From Blautia sp. An249 (GTDB taxonomy: Bacteria; Bacillota; Clostridia; Lachnospirales; Lachnospiraceae), in the NCBI RefSeq assembly GCF_002159835.1, contig NZ_NFJL01000007.1:118007-182006 (forward strand): a DNA stretch of 64,000 nt, given 5' to 3'. The notes beneath the pieces were generated by a model. It was given only the letters and a program-made list of their open reading frames with translations, did no database searches and was not told where the DNA came from. The position numbers and the translations under genes are program-made. Below, one piece after another: positions 28,901-35,463 of the stretch. Within the stretch, counting starts at the first letter, position 1; the number at the start of each line of letters is the position of its first letter.

Positions 28901-30874
28901 ACAGAGCGGGATGTCGTGGATAATACTACAGGCAGACTGAATAAATGGGTAAACGTAACCGTAGTTATGGAAGACCATAAGATGTCTCTGTATGTAAACA
29001 AAGAATTAGTGGATGTGAACGAGCATGTAAGAAGTATTCCGGAACTGGGCAGCGACCTGCTGACTTATCTGGGAAGATCCTTCTACAGCGCAGATCCTTA
29101 CTTCAAGGGCTGCTACGACAACGTGGCAATTTACAACCGGGCTCTTTCTGCTGAGGAAATTGCAGGGGAAATCCAGGATGTGGATACCAGCGAATTAAAA
29201 GCTCTGATTGAAGAAGCCAAAGGTTATAAAGAGGCAGATTACAGCCATGTGGCAGATGTTTATGCAGATTTGCAGGAAGCAATTGCCGGGGCAGAAGGAG
29301 TTCTGGACGACGCTGATCTGACACAGGAAACTGTAGAAGCACAGATTAGCAGCCTGACAGAGGCAATCAATGCACTGAAAGCGGCTGACGAAGCTGCAAA
29401 AGAGGCATTCCAGAACGTAGTAACCGAAGTAACTGCAGAGGTAAATGAAGACAACCAGGCGGTTGTAAGCTGGAAACCAGTGGACAACGCCAAGAGTTAC
29501 CGGATTTACCGCAGAGCAGCCGACGGAGACTCCTTCGTGGGAATCGCAAATGCATCCGCAGAAGAAACTTCTTATGTAGATGCAGATGTAGTGCCTGGAA
29601 CGACTTATTACTATACAGTCAAAGGCTTCTGGGAAGAAAATGCAGAAGGTATCAGCACCCAGTATCCGATTACTGTAAAAGTAACGATTCCGGATACTAC
29701 AGAAGAGCAGCAGGCAGCCTTCCAGCAGGTAATGCCGGAAGTAACCGCTGAAGTTCAGGATAACAATCAGGTACTGGTAAAATGGGAAGCCATTGAACAT
29801 GCAGGAAGCTATCGTATCTACCGGAAAGAAGCAGGCGGCGCTTTCGCAGGTATTACCAACGTGGGCGCAGATGTGACTTCTTATGTGGATACCACAGCCG
29901 AAGCAGGCAAGACTTACTATTATACCGTGAAAGGCTTCTGGGAAGCAGACGCACAGGGCGTAAATACAAAATATCCTTCCGATGTTCAGGTTTACGTACC
30001 GAGAAGTGTGGAAGAATTCCAGAATCTCGTTCCTGAAGTAACAGCAAAAGCAAACGCAGATAAGAGTGTAACGGTAAGCTGGAAAGAAATCCAGGAAGCC
30101 GGAAGCTACCGGATTTACCGGAAAGAAGCCGGAGGAGCATTTAAAGGCATTGCCAATGTGGCAGCCGGAGAAACTTCTTACACAGATACAACTGCCGAAG
30201 CAGGAGTAACTTACTATTACACTGTGAAAGCATTCTGGGAAGCAGATGCACAGGGCGCTTTCACCAACTATCCGAAAGACGTAACAGTAAAAGTACCGGT
30301 TGATAAGCTGGGTACTCCGGCAGTTAATACCAGATCGGTCAACTACTGCACCGTAGAGATTAGCTGGGAGAAAGTAACAGGAGCCGATAAATACGTGATT
30401 TACAGGAAAGAAGCGAAACCGGGAACTTCCTTTAAATCCATTGGAACAGTCAGCGCATCCGTTCTGAAATTCCGTGACGGCAATGCGAAGATGGGAGTGG
30501 AATACTATTATACCGTAAAAGCTTATGCAGGAAGCATTTACAGCGATTATCAGAGAGAAGTGGTTGGAATGGCAGTGCCGTCCGCACCGACTCTGAGTGC
30601 ATCCGGCAGCAGCAAGGGTGTAACCATTACCTGGACAGGTTCTAAGGCAGGCGCCAATGCATTCGCAGACGGCTACCGCGTATTCAGAAAGACTGCAGGC
30701 GGAAGCTGGAAGACCGTTGGAACCGTAGGAGCCAACACCAGAAGCTTCACCGATACTACAGGAACAAAGGGAACAACTTATTACTACACCGTACGCGCAT
30801 ATGTAAAACAGAGCGACGGAAGTAATCTGTGGGGAACTTATAATACCACAGGTGTGGCCGGAGTTAAGAAATAA
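19922..30874 (+). CDS. Giant secreted protein with four GH43 modules, LamG, Ig, FIVAR and Fn3 domains
   Basis: A 3650-residue exported protein, probably an arabinan/arabinoxylan-degrading enzyme. Order (approximate): signal peptide 1-30; acidic linker to 95; Ig 100-198; GH43-A 199-525; two LamG 540-982; two Ig 986-1154; propeller-like segment 1155-1334; Big 1338-1400; GH43-B 1402-1735; Ig; propeller-like segment 1830-2029; Big 2030-2098; GH43-C 2099-2409; Ig 2411-2522; GH43-D 2523-2869; LamG 2878-3084; FIVAR 3087-3160; five Fn3-like repeats 3163-3650. Each GH43 keeps base Asp, modulating Asp and acid Glu: RDPYIIRS/DTTMIE/EGPEFF, RADPCV/IDMTYF/EGPAVI, RADPDI/LDMTYF/EGPYVL, RDPYIIRS/IDASIL/EGPTMF. 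Ends ...VAGVKK without a wall-sorting signal. The sugar linkages attacked are inferred. Confidence 0.88.
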   Translation: MKKRTRILAWLLTAVMMVTAVPTTAFGSGLDLQDETVYEDMLEEASEEEGEVDSQELTEEEEEPSLEEENLEEDANVLEEETPAAGEASAASARAASPQDEEAAQAALDAIVFYDTDDVRGNITLPTEGEGGVTIAWQSDKPDVIDPQGKDNTDYDDMPGGVVTRQDQDTQVTLTATATLNEAVKTKEFTFTVKAQAEQKEYNAYLFGHFTGLEAKESDEQIYFAVSQDGNYWRDLNNRNPILQWTKGEHSEGDGGVRDPYIIRSAEGDKFYLLATDLSIYHRGGWGHYGDTPGSTSLIIWESEDLIHWSEPWMTQVMPDSAGCAWAPEAIYDEKTGEYVVFWSSMVNGQYLRDEQGVEVPDSQLSTNGRHIFYSKTRDFHNFTDPKLYIMRDGIGEDLYDTTMIESNGKFYRASRVDDIFIESSDSVLGDWTEICTLEDLVGLTGNDVEGPEFFKYNGEDKWGLLVDQDATGKGYLPIMTTDVGDTTGESWSLMEDGTYSFGALLKRHGTILPITQEEYDALMGEYGQSIQIRDEEPSEEPVLKYDFEDLEVNATEATIPDVGTGDESADDATMYGAAYIANERTLDGSMSHTLRLNGKEGWMEFPQGFFDGRDQMTISMDVKSDMTSGNFFTFAYGQDNQIYNFLKITGSTIRNAVTVGSWSNENDVSTAMGAGAGNWQNVKIVIDGPKMQLYVDNKLVDENLDAKVYTSDMGQNLLAYLGKSFYEEDGNFKGSFDNVEVYNYAMTRQEITGGEEEETAGMIAEYDFSQTDGTTVTDQSGTGNDAQIKGSGYTIDGETLNLPGGAYGSNAAYVELPTGMFDGQDTLSISLWLKNETGAGNYAAMFFGTTEELPKNYWLLNPANPNGLLKSVITNSTNATAPYLTEYGFSATTISQGMAGPKTDDSWGLYTTVIKPGSITLYYNGEKVGTVSINAKVSDFGRNLVAYLGKSSYHDMFYEGGIRSVKVYAGEWSQEEVTAEYNLGCAKLDAEALQVEDTVFEDMELPAEGARGTTVTWSSSAPEYIADDGKVTRPAAGTGDQEVVLTATVTMGEASVEREFTVTVLEEDPKKDLERWVNEIDLNGYWLTGDITLPEKAGEATLKWEAKNPEYLTADGKVTRPAAGEGNKEAALTVTATLGEESLTKEFHFQVVEAYSELLTYVTKGNTDLSDALFVAAKEGDTYTTLNNGKAIRYIKGGDLMGYPSLFRKADGTYGLVTALSGGNASIMLYDSQDLTSFTNERKVTLTTSGKKVNDPMVIYDESQESYKIFWKDSEGKGYVTTTKDFSDFSAEKAAEYPKEAENTMALPSDAMEENVFQVTKAEYDKVMQVYGPIYNTGLDDVEDVTLNAGEDLDLPETLTATYNDGTTVEKGVSWDTSDLDLSQPGTYTVTGTVGERYDSPLIRYRADPCVTYDEENDCYYFTASYPTWRANDPEGYDRIVLRTAKTIAGLADAEEITIWDESQDSGSHRYIWAPEIRKIGDKWCVLFTASTSASSVWSLSPHIILCDGTTTNEIMDPDHWDDKAQQVDLQSGDGGYTFAIDMTYFEAGGQSYYAWSEKPSSARIYIATVDPSDPTQITSKRSIISQPDYAWEWNKSQGQYINEGPAVIQNGDTVYLCFSGSTVDSRYCVGVVTANANDDLTDPANWTKNPYPILTSTDCQEFGNNEVGPGHNSFTVDGNGNPVIVYHSRTEGEKEGAGDGGLDDPGRHARAKSVHFSADGRLVLNMTEEEDLAPENQTVTVKVTVKADDVSEELLNSIQVPYLLSEDDVLQEDVGGFAITWTSDDDLLNADGTIKAADEGIKDGVLKAAIQKDGKSFTREFTVKVMESKAASVLAYTRNLSDKEQGYAMHLALSSDGKTYTALKDNTGLLFPKTIDLTSEGNESKVLTDPFVFRMKDNTFGVLAVRSQTSGTDAADAGKVLLFTSKDLLSYREVGMLDLKTEGVISDPAAEYDTQANTWVVSWKGEDGKTYRNTVSDWSSLTCDGEAKEGKAVSYDTVKPGIDNAVASNITLVTKAEAEALTNRLLPVTNTEVKLNKTEVETKVGEKADLSDITATAVYSDGQELSKNINWDDSSVDWLTPGEYELTGTIDQLEQEWPVIEGRADPDIYEWNGKYYFIATDEYGQSKLYIREADSIEELASAEDHLILSATASGDGSGCLWAPELHEVNGDLYIFMAISTNGAWDGVQSRILKLEDKDADPTKAASWSDPVRVVKKDGSPLYEDGITLDMTYFEENGQSYVAWAQRSINPTLGSNIMIATVDPSDPGKLTSDPVLICEPDYGWDRRNTTVDEGPYVLRNADGQLYMTFSGAMVDNTYCVGYLKLTGEDLLDRDNWEKSNYPILTSESVPGEYGPGHNSYITDEDGELLFVYHAKNASSSTRHTGIRRVYWSTDGTPVLNMTTDREILPENRTVSVKVKVTGTEDEALQALLNSVTIPNADDIRGNITLPVSMGDAKLTWTSDNEDVVNTSVLENQDYFDTPAGVVTRQDKDTKVVLTVTAELNGKKAEKDIEVTVKATEEQDPYAAYLYVHFNEYSGEQGKQDIFFGVSKNGVDWTALNDNNAVLKSTLGDKKVRDPYIIRSAEGDKFFLIATDLDIYADKYNDNWGLMATQGSQSLIIWESTDLVNWTNHRRIDVASELDAGMVWAPEAVYDEETGEYLVFWSSGVAADNYATHRIYVSKTRDFYTFTEPELYSNPQNINDNGGIPANASNIDASILKEGDKYYRLIKNENQLFIILQSADHLLAYGDEAEEVQIGDETWANRGSLFTRIDNSASGCLESYKNGYEGPTMFKFNDRDEWCIMVDEYLNQARGYIPFTTTDLDEPNSVKAMEDGSYIMQEAAKHGAVIPITQDEYDALMDKWGTPVQEGNEVEKEEPIASYDFEEALTDGVVKDTSGNGNDAVAYGKAAYQKDSELDSNVLYLNGSSGTYVELPKGLLDGLEDMTVSMDIKAQTTDTFHFDFATGQDNSRYMFLRVRNDGIRNAITARNNNTERDVVDNTTGRLNKWVNVTVVMEDHKMSLYVNKELVDVNEHVRSIPELGSDLLTYLGRSFYSADPYFKGCYDNVAIYNRALSAEEIAGEIQDVDTSELKALIEEAKGYKEADYSHVADVYADLQEAIAGAEGVLDDADLTQETVEAQISSLTEAINALKAADEAAKEAFQNVVTEVTAEVNEDNQAVVSWKPVDNAKSYRIYRRAADGDSFVGIANASAEETSYVDADVVPGTTYYYTVKGFWEENAEGISTQYPITVKVTIPDTTEEQQAAFQQVMPEVTAEVQDNNQVLVKWEAIEHAGSYRIYRKEAGGAFAGITNVGADVTSYVDTTAEAGKTYYYTVKGFWEADAQGVNTKYPSDVQVYVPRSVEEFQNLVPEVTAKANADKSVTVSWKEIQEAGSYRIYRKEAGGAFKGIANVAAGETSYTDTTAEAGVTYYYTVKAFWEADAQGAFTNYPKDVTVKVPVDKLGTPAVNTRSVNYCTVEISWEKVTGADKYVIYRKEAKPGTSFKSIGTVSASVLKFRDGNAKMGVEYYYTVKAYAGSIYSDYQREVVGMAVPSAPTLSASGSSKGVTITWTGSKAGANAFADGYRVFRKTAGGSWKTVGTVGANTRSFTDTTGTKGTTYYYTVRAYVKQSDGSNLWGTYNTTGVAGVKK

Positions 30875-30886
30875 TCCAGTCAGACA

Positions 30887-30925
30887 GGGGGCGATGTGAT
30901 TTATGTCACATCGCCCCTTTCCCAT
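30887..30925 (+). terminator. Terminator between giant gene 2 and the convergent regulator gene
   Basis: GGGGCGATGTGA (30888-30899) pairs perfectly with TCACATCGCCCC (30906-30917), followed by TTTCCCATTTTT. On the minus strand it directly follows the regulator stop, so it may serve both. Confidence 0.85.
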
Positions 30926-30939
30926 TTTTGAGGGAATTC

Positions 30940-32736
30940 TTATATTTTCAGTTTCTTCCATAAGGTGCTGCGGCTGATTCCAAGCCGTTTGGCAGCCTTT
31001 GTCTGATTCATACTTTCTTCCCTGAGAACAAGATTAATAATGTCCCTGATAATATCATCCAGAGGCTGATACAGATTGATAGCGGTATCCCCGGGAGGAG
31101 CTGTTTCTGAGGGAACCAGATGGGATAAGAGAGAGCGGACATTTTCGGCAGTGATAAACTGGCCGTTGGAACGGATGACCAATTGTTTCAGCACAGCCTG
31201 AAACTGGGCGATGCCGAATTCCCAGTGATGTTCCTTTAAAAGTGTGAGGGCCTCCGGCTCAAAGCCTGCGATCTGAATGGGCAGCTCCTGATTCAGACTG
31301 TTTAAATAAGAACGGGCAATAGAGACAATCAGTTCCGGTCTGGAATTCAGAGAGGGAAGCTGGATGGTAAAACCGGAAATAATATAGCTCAGATTCTGAG
31401 AAAACTGACTGGAAGCAATCAGATCTCCCATATTCCCGGTAAAGGTGCAGATGATCTTATGCCGGGAGACGATCTCCAGGTTCTCAAAATAATAGCAGAA
31501 GGCATTCTGGATGGTGGGGGACAGGGCGTTTAAGTTCTTAAACAGGATGGTATAGTTGTTCTCGAACAAAGGGGAACGTTCATCTTTGAAAAGCTTCTCA
31601 CACTGCTTTTCGTTCAGGTGAGAGCAGTCAATTTCGATGAGGGGATTGGCTTTATAGGGGCTGGACGCGTAAAGGGCATAGGAAAATACGGTACGTCCGC
31701 TTCCCGGACTTCCGCAGATGACCACAGGAGTCTTGCCAATCATAATCCCCTGATTTTTCTCCCAGTATTCCCGGTGGATGGGGTTTCCTTTAATCAGCGG
31801 AAGGGAGGATTTAGCGTCTTCGTAATCAATGGATTTCCAGAACTGAGACTGAGCCAGAACTAAGGGGATGGAATCCGATACCTGGAAGAGGTAATAGGGG
31901 GAATCATTGTGGTAGAGAATTTCACCGGCAGCTTTCCAGGAGGTCTGTCCTTCCGTGATCAGAAACTTAATGTGACTGTGCAGATGCAGCTTGGGAATCC
32001 GGCTTTTCAGATCTTCGTGAATCCGGTCTTTATGGCCTGAGGTAAACAAAGAGGAATAGACCAGATTGCTGTTTTCGTTAAAAATGGCCAGAGGAAGGGA
32101 AGACTGCTCAATGATCTCTTTATAAAAGTTATTCTCTGAAATAATCTTCCGACGCATTTTGCACAAGTCCACCGCGTCGGATATGGCTTTCTGCATACTT
32201 TCCGGTCCTGTTGTCACAAGAACAGAATCCACATCTAAAATTTTGGCGCAGTGCACGCAGGCGCCGTCGCCGATGAAAAGCTGAATATGTTCATTGTAAT
32301 AAAGAGTATTTATCAGTTCTTCCATCTCTTCCTGGTTTTTTGGAGGATTGGGTACAATAATTTCTGTTTCATAATTCAGAAGTTTACATAAAAACTGAAT
32401 GTCGTCGTTTAAGTCGAAATAGCTGACAAAAGCGATTTTCTTCTGGGGAGACAGCATGGCAAGCTGCAGGGCGCGCAGAATGTCAAAACTGGAAAAATCC
32501 ACATTAATCACCGGAATGGGGGACAATTCCTTAATCAGCCGTCCGGAGCGGCCCCGGCAGATAATCACTTCGTATCGGGAAAGATCTAAGGTGCTCATCA
32601 GCGCTTCTGTTTCGTATAGGGTTGCAGAATAAATATCTGCTTCTATATCCGTTCTCTTCTGGATTTCCTGAAGGAAAAAATTCTGAAAACCTTTAAAAGG
32701 CGCCACAGCCAGAATCCGGTATTTCTCCTGTTCCAT
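30940..32736 (-). CDS. PrpR_N-domain transcriptional regulator with degenerate AAA+ domain
   Basis: A 598-residue regulator. PrpR_N sensor domain (about 1-185; RGRSGRLIKE, IPVINVDFSSFDILRAL), PAS-like segment (about 200-300), AAA+ fold (about 325-500) and Fis-type HTH at the C terminus (NQTKAAKRLGISRSTLWKKLKI, split: NQTKAAKRLGIS and RSTLWKKLKI). Walker A GSPGSGRT is present at about 340-348, but the Walker B acidic pair is replaced (TILFKNLNAL) and the GAFTGA loop that contacts sigma-54 is absent. It therefore probably does not activate sigma-54 promoters. It is divergent from the acid-sugar operon, its likeliest target. ATG follows AAGGAGG. Confidence 0.82.
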   Translation of the reverse strand: MEQEKYRILAVAPFKGFQNFFLQEIQKRTDIEADIYSATLYETEALMSTLDLSRYEVIICRGRSGRLIKELSPIPVINVDFSSFDILRALQLAMLSPQKKIAFVSYFDLNDDIQFLCKLLNYETEIIVPNPPKNQEEMEELINTLYYNEHIQLFIGDGACVHCAKILDVDSVLVTTGPESMQKAISDAVDLCKMRRKIISENNFYKEIIEQSSLPLAIFNENSNLVYSSLFTSGHKDRIHEDLKSRIPKLHLHSHIKFLITEGQTSWKAAGEILYHNDSPYYLFQVSDSIPLVLAQSQFWKSIDYEDAKSSLPLIKGNPIHREYWEKNQGIMIGKTPVVICGSPGSGRTVFSYALYASSPYKANPLIEIDCSHLNEKQCEKLFKDERSPLFENNYTILFKNLNALSPTIQNAFCYYFENLEIVSRHKIICTFTGNMGDLIASSQFSQNLSYIISGFTIQLPSLNSRPELIVSIARSYLNSLNQELPIQIAGFEPEALTLLKEHHWEFGIAQFQAVLKQLVIRSNGQFITAENVRSLLSHLVPSETAPPGDTAINLYQPLDDIIRDIINLVLREESMNQTKAAKRLGISRSTLWKKLKI

Positions 32737-32823
32737 TTAAAAACCTCCTTACTGTTTAAAAAGCAAACGATATTGCGATTTTTAATATTATAACATAAAG
32801 AAACGGCGGAAAAAATAGGAAAA

Positions 32824-32844
32824 ACCGTATGAAAACAGAACGGT
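32824..32844. promoter_or_regulatory. Candidate operator in the divergent promoter region
   Basis: ACCGT (32824-32828) and ACGGT (32840-32844) form a spaced dyad ending 7 nt upstream of the operon -35 box, a suitable place for an activator. It is short and could be chance. Confidence 0.3.
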
Positions 32845-32851
32845 AAATTTG

Positions 32852-32880
32852 TTGAATGGTTAAAAAATGAAACATATAAT
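32852..32880 (+). promoter_or_regulatory. Promoter of the acid-sugar operon
   Basis: TTGAAT (32852-32857), 17-nt spacer, TATAAT (32875-32880), 48 nt before the first gene. No sigma-54 -24/-12 motif is seen in the intergenic region, which fits the regulator lacking GAFTGA. Confidence 0.65.
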
Positions 32881-32928
32881 AAGCCTAGAAAGAAAACAGA
32901 ACAAGGACGAAAACAAGGAGGAACAGTT

Positions 32929-33405
32929 ATGTCAGAAGTAAGAGTAAATTATGCATGTGGGACACCGGGAAAAATGATTGCAGCCAGAATCCTGCCGGGA
33001 ACAGATTTATTAACGGGTCTGGAGCAGATTTGTGATCAGAACGGAGTAAAATATGGAGCGGTCAACTGCTTCGGCAGCTTTTCGGCGGCAGGATACATGT
33101 ATCTGGTTCCTATGGACGCGAAAGTGGGAGCCGGATACGGAGACGTAATTAAACAGGAAGGCCCCATTGAGTTTTTGTCGGGAACCGGTATTATTACACA
33201 GACAGATAAAGGAGTTACGGAACTGCATTTCCACGGAACCATGTGTGACAAAGAAGGAACCGTTTTCGGCGGCCATATTGTGAAAGGCCAGTGCCCCGTA
33301 TTAACTACCGTGGATGTTGTGATTCAGGAAGCCAAAGGGGTGGAAATGATCCGAAAATACGATGAAGAAACGGATTTAACCCAGGTATTCGTAGCAGAAA
33401 AGTAA
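32929..33405 (+). CDS. PPC/DUF296-domain protein
   Basis: A 158-residue single-domain protein of the PPC (plants and prokaryotes conserved, DUF296) family. The family signature is seen as NCFGSFSAAGYMYL and the histidine cluster ELHFHGTMCDKEG...FGGHI, whose three histidines are the likely metal ligands. In plants this fold accompanies AT-hook DNA-binding domains; in bacteria the free-standing domain has no settled function. As first gene of an acid-sugar operon it may be a metabolite-binding or enzymatic component; this is inference. ATG behind AAGGAGG. Confidence 0.75.
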   Translation: MSEVRVNYACGTPGKMIAARILPGTDLLTGLEQICDQNGVKYGAVNCFGSFSAAGYMYLVPMDAKVGAGYGDVIKQEGPIEFLSGTGIITQTDKGVTELHFHGTMCDKEGTVFGGHIVKGQCPVLTTVDVVIQEAKGVEMIRKYDEETDLTQVFVAEK

Positions 33406-33427
33406 AATGCAGGGGAGGAAAACGGGT

Positions 33428-34330
33428 ATGAGAACATATGAAAAAGTGGGATTAATCGGACTTGGGGTTATGGGGTACGGAATGGCTCTGAATCTGTTAA
33501 AAGCAGGATACACCCTGGTGGCCTGTGACGTGAATCAGGAACGAATTAAAATGCTTCCTCAGCAGGAGAAAGTCATTGCCGCAGAGAATCCGGCCCAGGT
33601 ACTGGAATATACCAATACGGTGATTACCATGCTCCCCAATTCTCCTCATGTGTTAGAAGTGTTAGAAGGGGAAAACGGCCTTTTAACCGGGGAAATCCCG
33701 GAGGATCTGTTTCTCATTGATATGAGCAGTATTTCTCCGGATGTGACCAGAGAAATCGGCAGAAAGCTGGAAGAAAAAGGCATTAAATTCCTGGACGGCC
33801 CTGTAAGCGGAGGACAGTCGGGAGCTATGAACGGAACCCTTACCATTATGGTCGGGGGAAAAGAAGAGGATCTTCAGGATGCCATGCCGCTCTTTGAAGC
33901 GGTTGGGAAAAACATCATACACTGCGGCCAGTGCGGAGCCGGACAGGTGGTCAAAGTGGTGAACCAGCTGATGTCAGCCATTAATCTGATCAGTCTGTCA
34001 GAAGCCTTTACTCTTGGAACGAAAGCAGGAGTCAGCCCGGAAATCATGATGAACGTAATAAAAGGCGGTTCCGGAAGATGCTGGGCAGTGGAAGACAGAA
34101 TGCCTCATATACTGGAGGGAGACTTTGAACCGGGCTTTACCATCGATCTGCACACCAAAGACGTGAAGCTGGCAGTGGATATGGCCAAGAATATGAATCT
34201 TCCTCTGTATGCGACAAATCTGACGGCAGAGCTGTTTAAGACCGCTCAGGTAAAAGGATATGGCAGAAAGGATAACTGTGCAATTATTAAACTTTATGAA
34301 GAACTGGGCGGTGTGGAAGTGAGAAAATAA
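33428..34330 (+). CDS. NAD(P)-dependent beta-hydroxyacid dehydrogenase (HIBADH/LtnD-like)
   Basis: A 300-residue oxidoreductase. Rossmann motif GLIGLGVMGYGMALNLL, substrate-binding DGPVSGGQSGAMNGTL and catalytic lysine in GQVVKVVNQLM (about residue 171) define the beta-hydroxyacid dehydrogenase family. In threonate/erythronate catabolism, members oxidise C2 of the four-carbon acid; other members act on 3-hydroxyisobutyrate, glycerate or tartronate semialdehyde. The operon context (TRAP transporter, DUF1537 kinase, class II aldolase) favours an acid-sugar substrate. Start ATG 33428 has GGAGG 9 nt upstream; an ATG at 33407 overlaps the preceding gene region and has no ribosome site. Confidence 0.82.
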   Translation: MRTYEKVGLIGLGVMGYGMALNLLKAGYTLVACDVNQERIKMLPQQEKVIAAENPAQVLEYTNTVITMLPNSPHVLEVLEGENGLLTGEIPEDLFLIDMSSISPDVTREIGRKLEEKGIKFLDGPVSGGQSGAMNGTLTIMVGGKEEDLQDAMPLFEAVGKNIIHCGQCGAGQVVKVVNQLMSAINLISLSEAFTLGTKAGVSPEIMMNVIKGGSGRCWAVEDRMPHILEGDFEPGFTIDLHTKDVKLAVDMAKNMNLPLYATNLTAELFKTAQVKGYGRKDNCAIIKLYEELGGVEVRK

Positions 34331-34356
34331 GGCGCAGAAGAAAAAGGAGAAGGGTT

Positions 34357-35379
34357 TTGAGAAAAAAAGTAAGAAGCGCTGCTGCGTGCCTGATGATTCT
34401 GGCGGTTGCCCTGAACGGCTGTACAGCCAAAACAGCGGAAGCAGACGGAGAAAAATATCCCAAAAGAAAGATACTGCTGTCTACGACCGTCAGTGAACAG
34501 TCAAACGCCACAGTGGTGGGAAAACTGTTTGCAGAAGAAATTGAAAAGGCAACTGACGGCAATATTGAAGTGGCTGTTTATTCCAGTGACCAGTTATCAG
34601 GCGGCAATATGTCGAAGGGTGTGGAAATGCTGACTCAGGGCGCCATTGACTGTGCCTTTGAACCGGTGGATGTAATGGCGGTGCTGGATAACCGGATGTA
34701 TGCCCTGAGCCTTCCGTGGATCTTTGACTCTTATGAAGAGGCGGAAGCCTGTCTCAATGGGTCGGGCGGAGAATTTATCAGCAAATGTCTGGAAAAGAAA
34801 GATCTGAAAACCTTAGGATTTATTCATAATGGATTCCGGCAGTTAACCAACAGCAAGCATCCTGTGACTTCCCCGGAAGACATGAAAAACCTGAAACTTC
34901 GGGTTCCGGGCGGGGATGTTTTTATGAAGTTCTTCTCAGAACTGGGTGCAGATCCTGTTTCCATGAGTTTCAGCGAATTGTTTACCGCTCTGCAGCAGGG
35001 GACGGTGGACGGCCAGGAAAATGGATTTGACTTAATTACCACCAATAAATTCTATGAGGTGCAGGATTATATTACTAACTGGAATTACAGTTACGGCGCC
35101 TTTGCCATGGTATTCAGCAGTGATACCTGGGACACTCTGAATGAGGATACACAAAAGCTTTTTCAGGAAACGGCAGAGAAAGTCTGTAAGATAGGGTGCG
35201 AGAACGTGGTCAATAACGAAGAGACCCAGAAAGAAATAATTGAAGCGTATGGCTGTGAGCTGGTGAGTTTGCAGGAAGAAGAAATTCAGGCGTTTCAGGA
35301 ACAGTTGGATGACTATTATGAAGAGATGACAGCCCGATACGGGAAAGAGGCCTGCGAAGCATTTGGTGTTGAATATTAG
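34357..35379 (+). CDS. dctP: TRAP transporter solute-binding lipoprotein (DctP family)
   Basis: A 340-residue extracytoplasmic binding protein. The N terminus has a basic start, hydrophobic core and lipobox-like LNGC (Cys at about residue 22), anchoring it to the membrane of a Gram-positive cell. DctP features: the LRVPGGDVFMKFFSELGADPVSMSFSEL region (seen as LRVPGGDVFMKFF and DPVSMSFSELFTALQQG) carries the Arg that normally binds the substrate carboxylate, followed by TVDGQENG. The likely ligand is an acid sugar, inferred from the operon. TTG start at 34357 behind AAGGAGA with 6-nt spacing. Confidence 0.9.
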   Translation: MRKKVRSAAACLMILAVALNGCTAKTAEADGEKYPKRKILLSTTVSEQSNATVVGKLFAEEIEKATDGNIEVAVYSSDQLSGGNMSKGVEMLTQGAIDCAFEPVDVMAVLDNRMYALSLPWIFDSYEEAEACLNGSGGEFISKCLEKKDLKTLGFIHNGFRQLTNSKHPVTSPEDMKNLKLRVPGGDVFMKFFSELGADPVSMSFSELFTALQQGTVDGQENGFDLITTNKFYEVQDYITNWNYSYGAFAMVFSSDTWDTLNEDTQKLFQETAEKVCKIGCENVVNNEETQKEIIEAYGCELVSLQEEEIQAFQEQLDDYYEEMTARYGKEACEAFGVEY

Positions 35380-35397
35380 GCTAAGAGGTCAGAAAGG

Positions 35398-35439
35398 AAA
35401 GGGATACCAGGACGTTTGGCCCGGAGGTATCCCTTTTTT
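35398..35439 (+). terminator. Intrinsic terminator between dctP and dctQ
   Basis: AAAGGGATACC (35398-35408) pairs with GGTATCCCTTT (35426-35436), overlapping a T6 run. It lies inside the operon and probably makes the binding protein more abundant than the membrane subunits. Confidence 0.8.
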
Positions 35440-35463
35440 ATCAAAAGAAGAGGAGGTTTTGGG

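Noticed and set aside
29195..30961. Minus-strand open frame of nearly 590 codons opposite the Fn3 array of giant 2
   Set aside because: Cys/Ser-rich shadow of repeated Fn3 codons; crosses the terminator at 30887-30925 and has no start signals.
32737..32928. Sigma-54 promoter for the operon next to the PrpR_N regulator
   Set aside because: No TGGC-N8-TTGC type -24/-12 element is present; a sigma-70-like promoter is, and the regulator lacks GAFTGA.
35416..35463. Longer dctQ start at 35416
   Set aside because: It would place the start inside the terminator stem; GTG 35464 has an AGGAGG at correct spacing.
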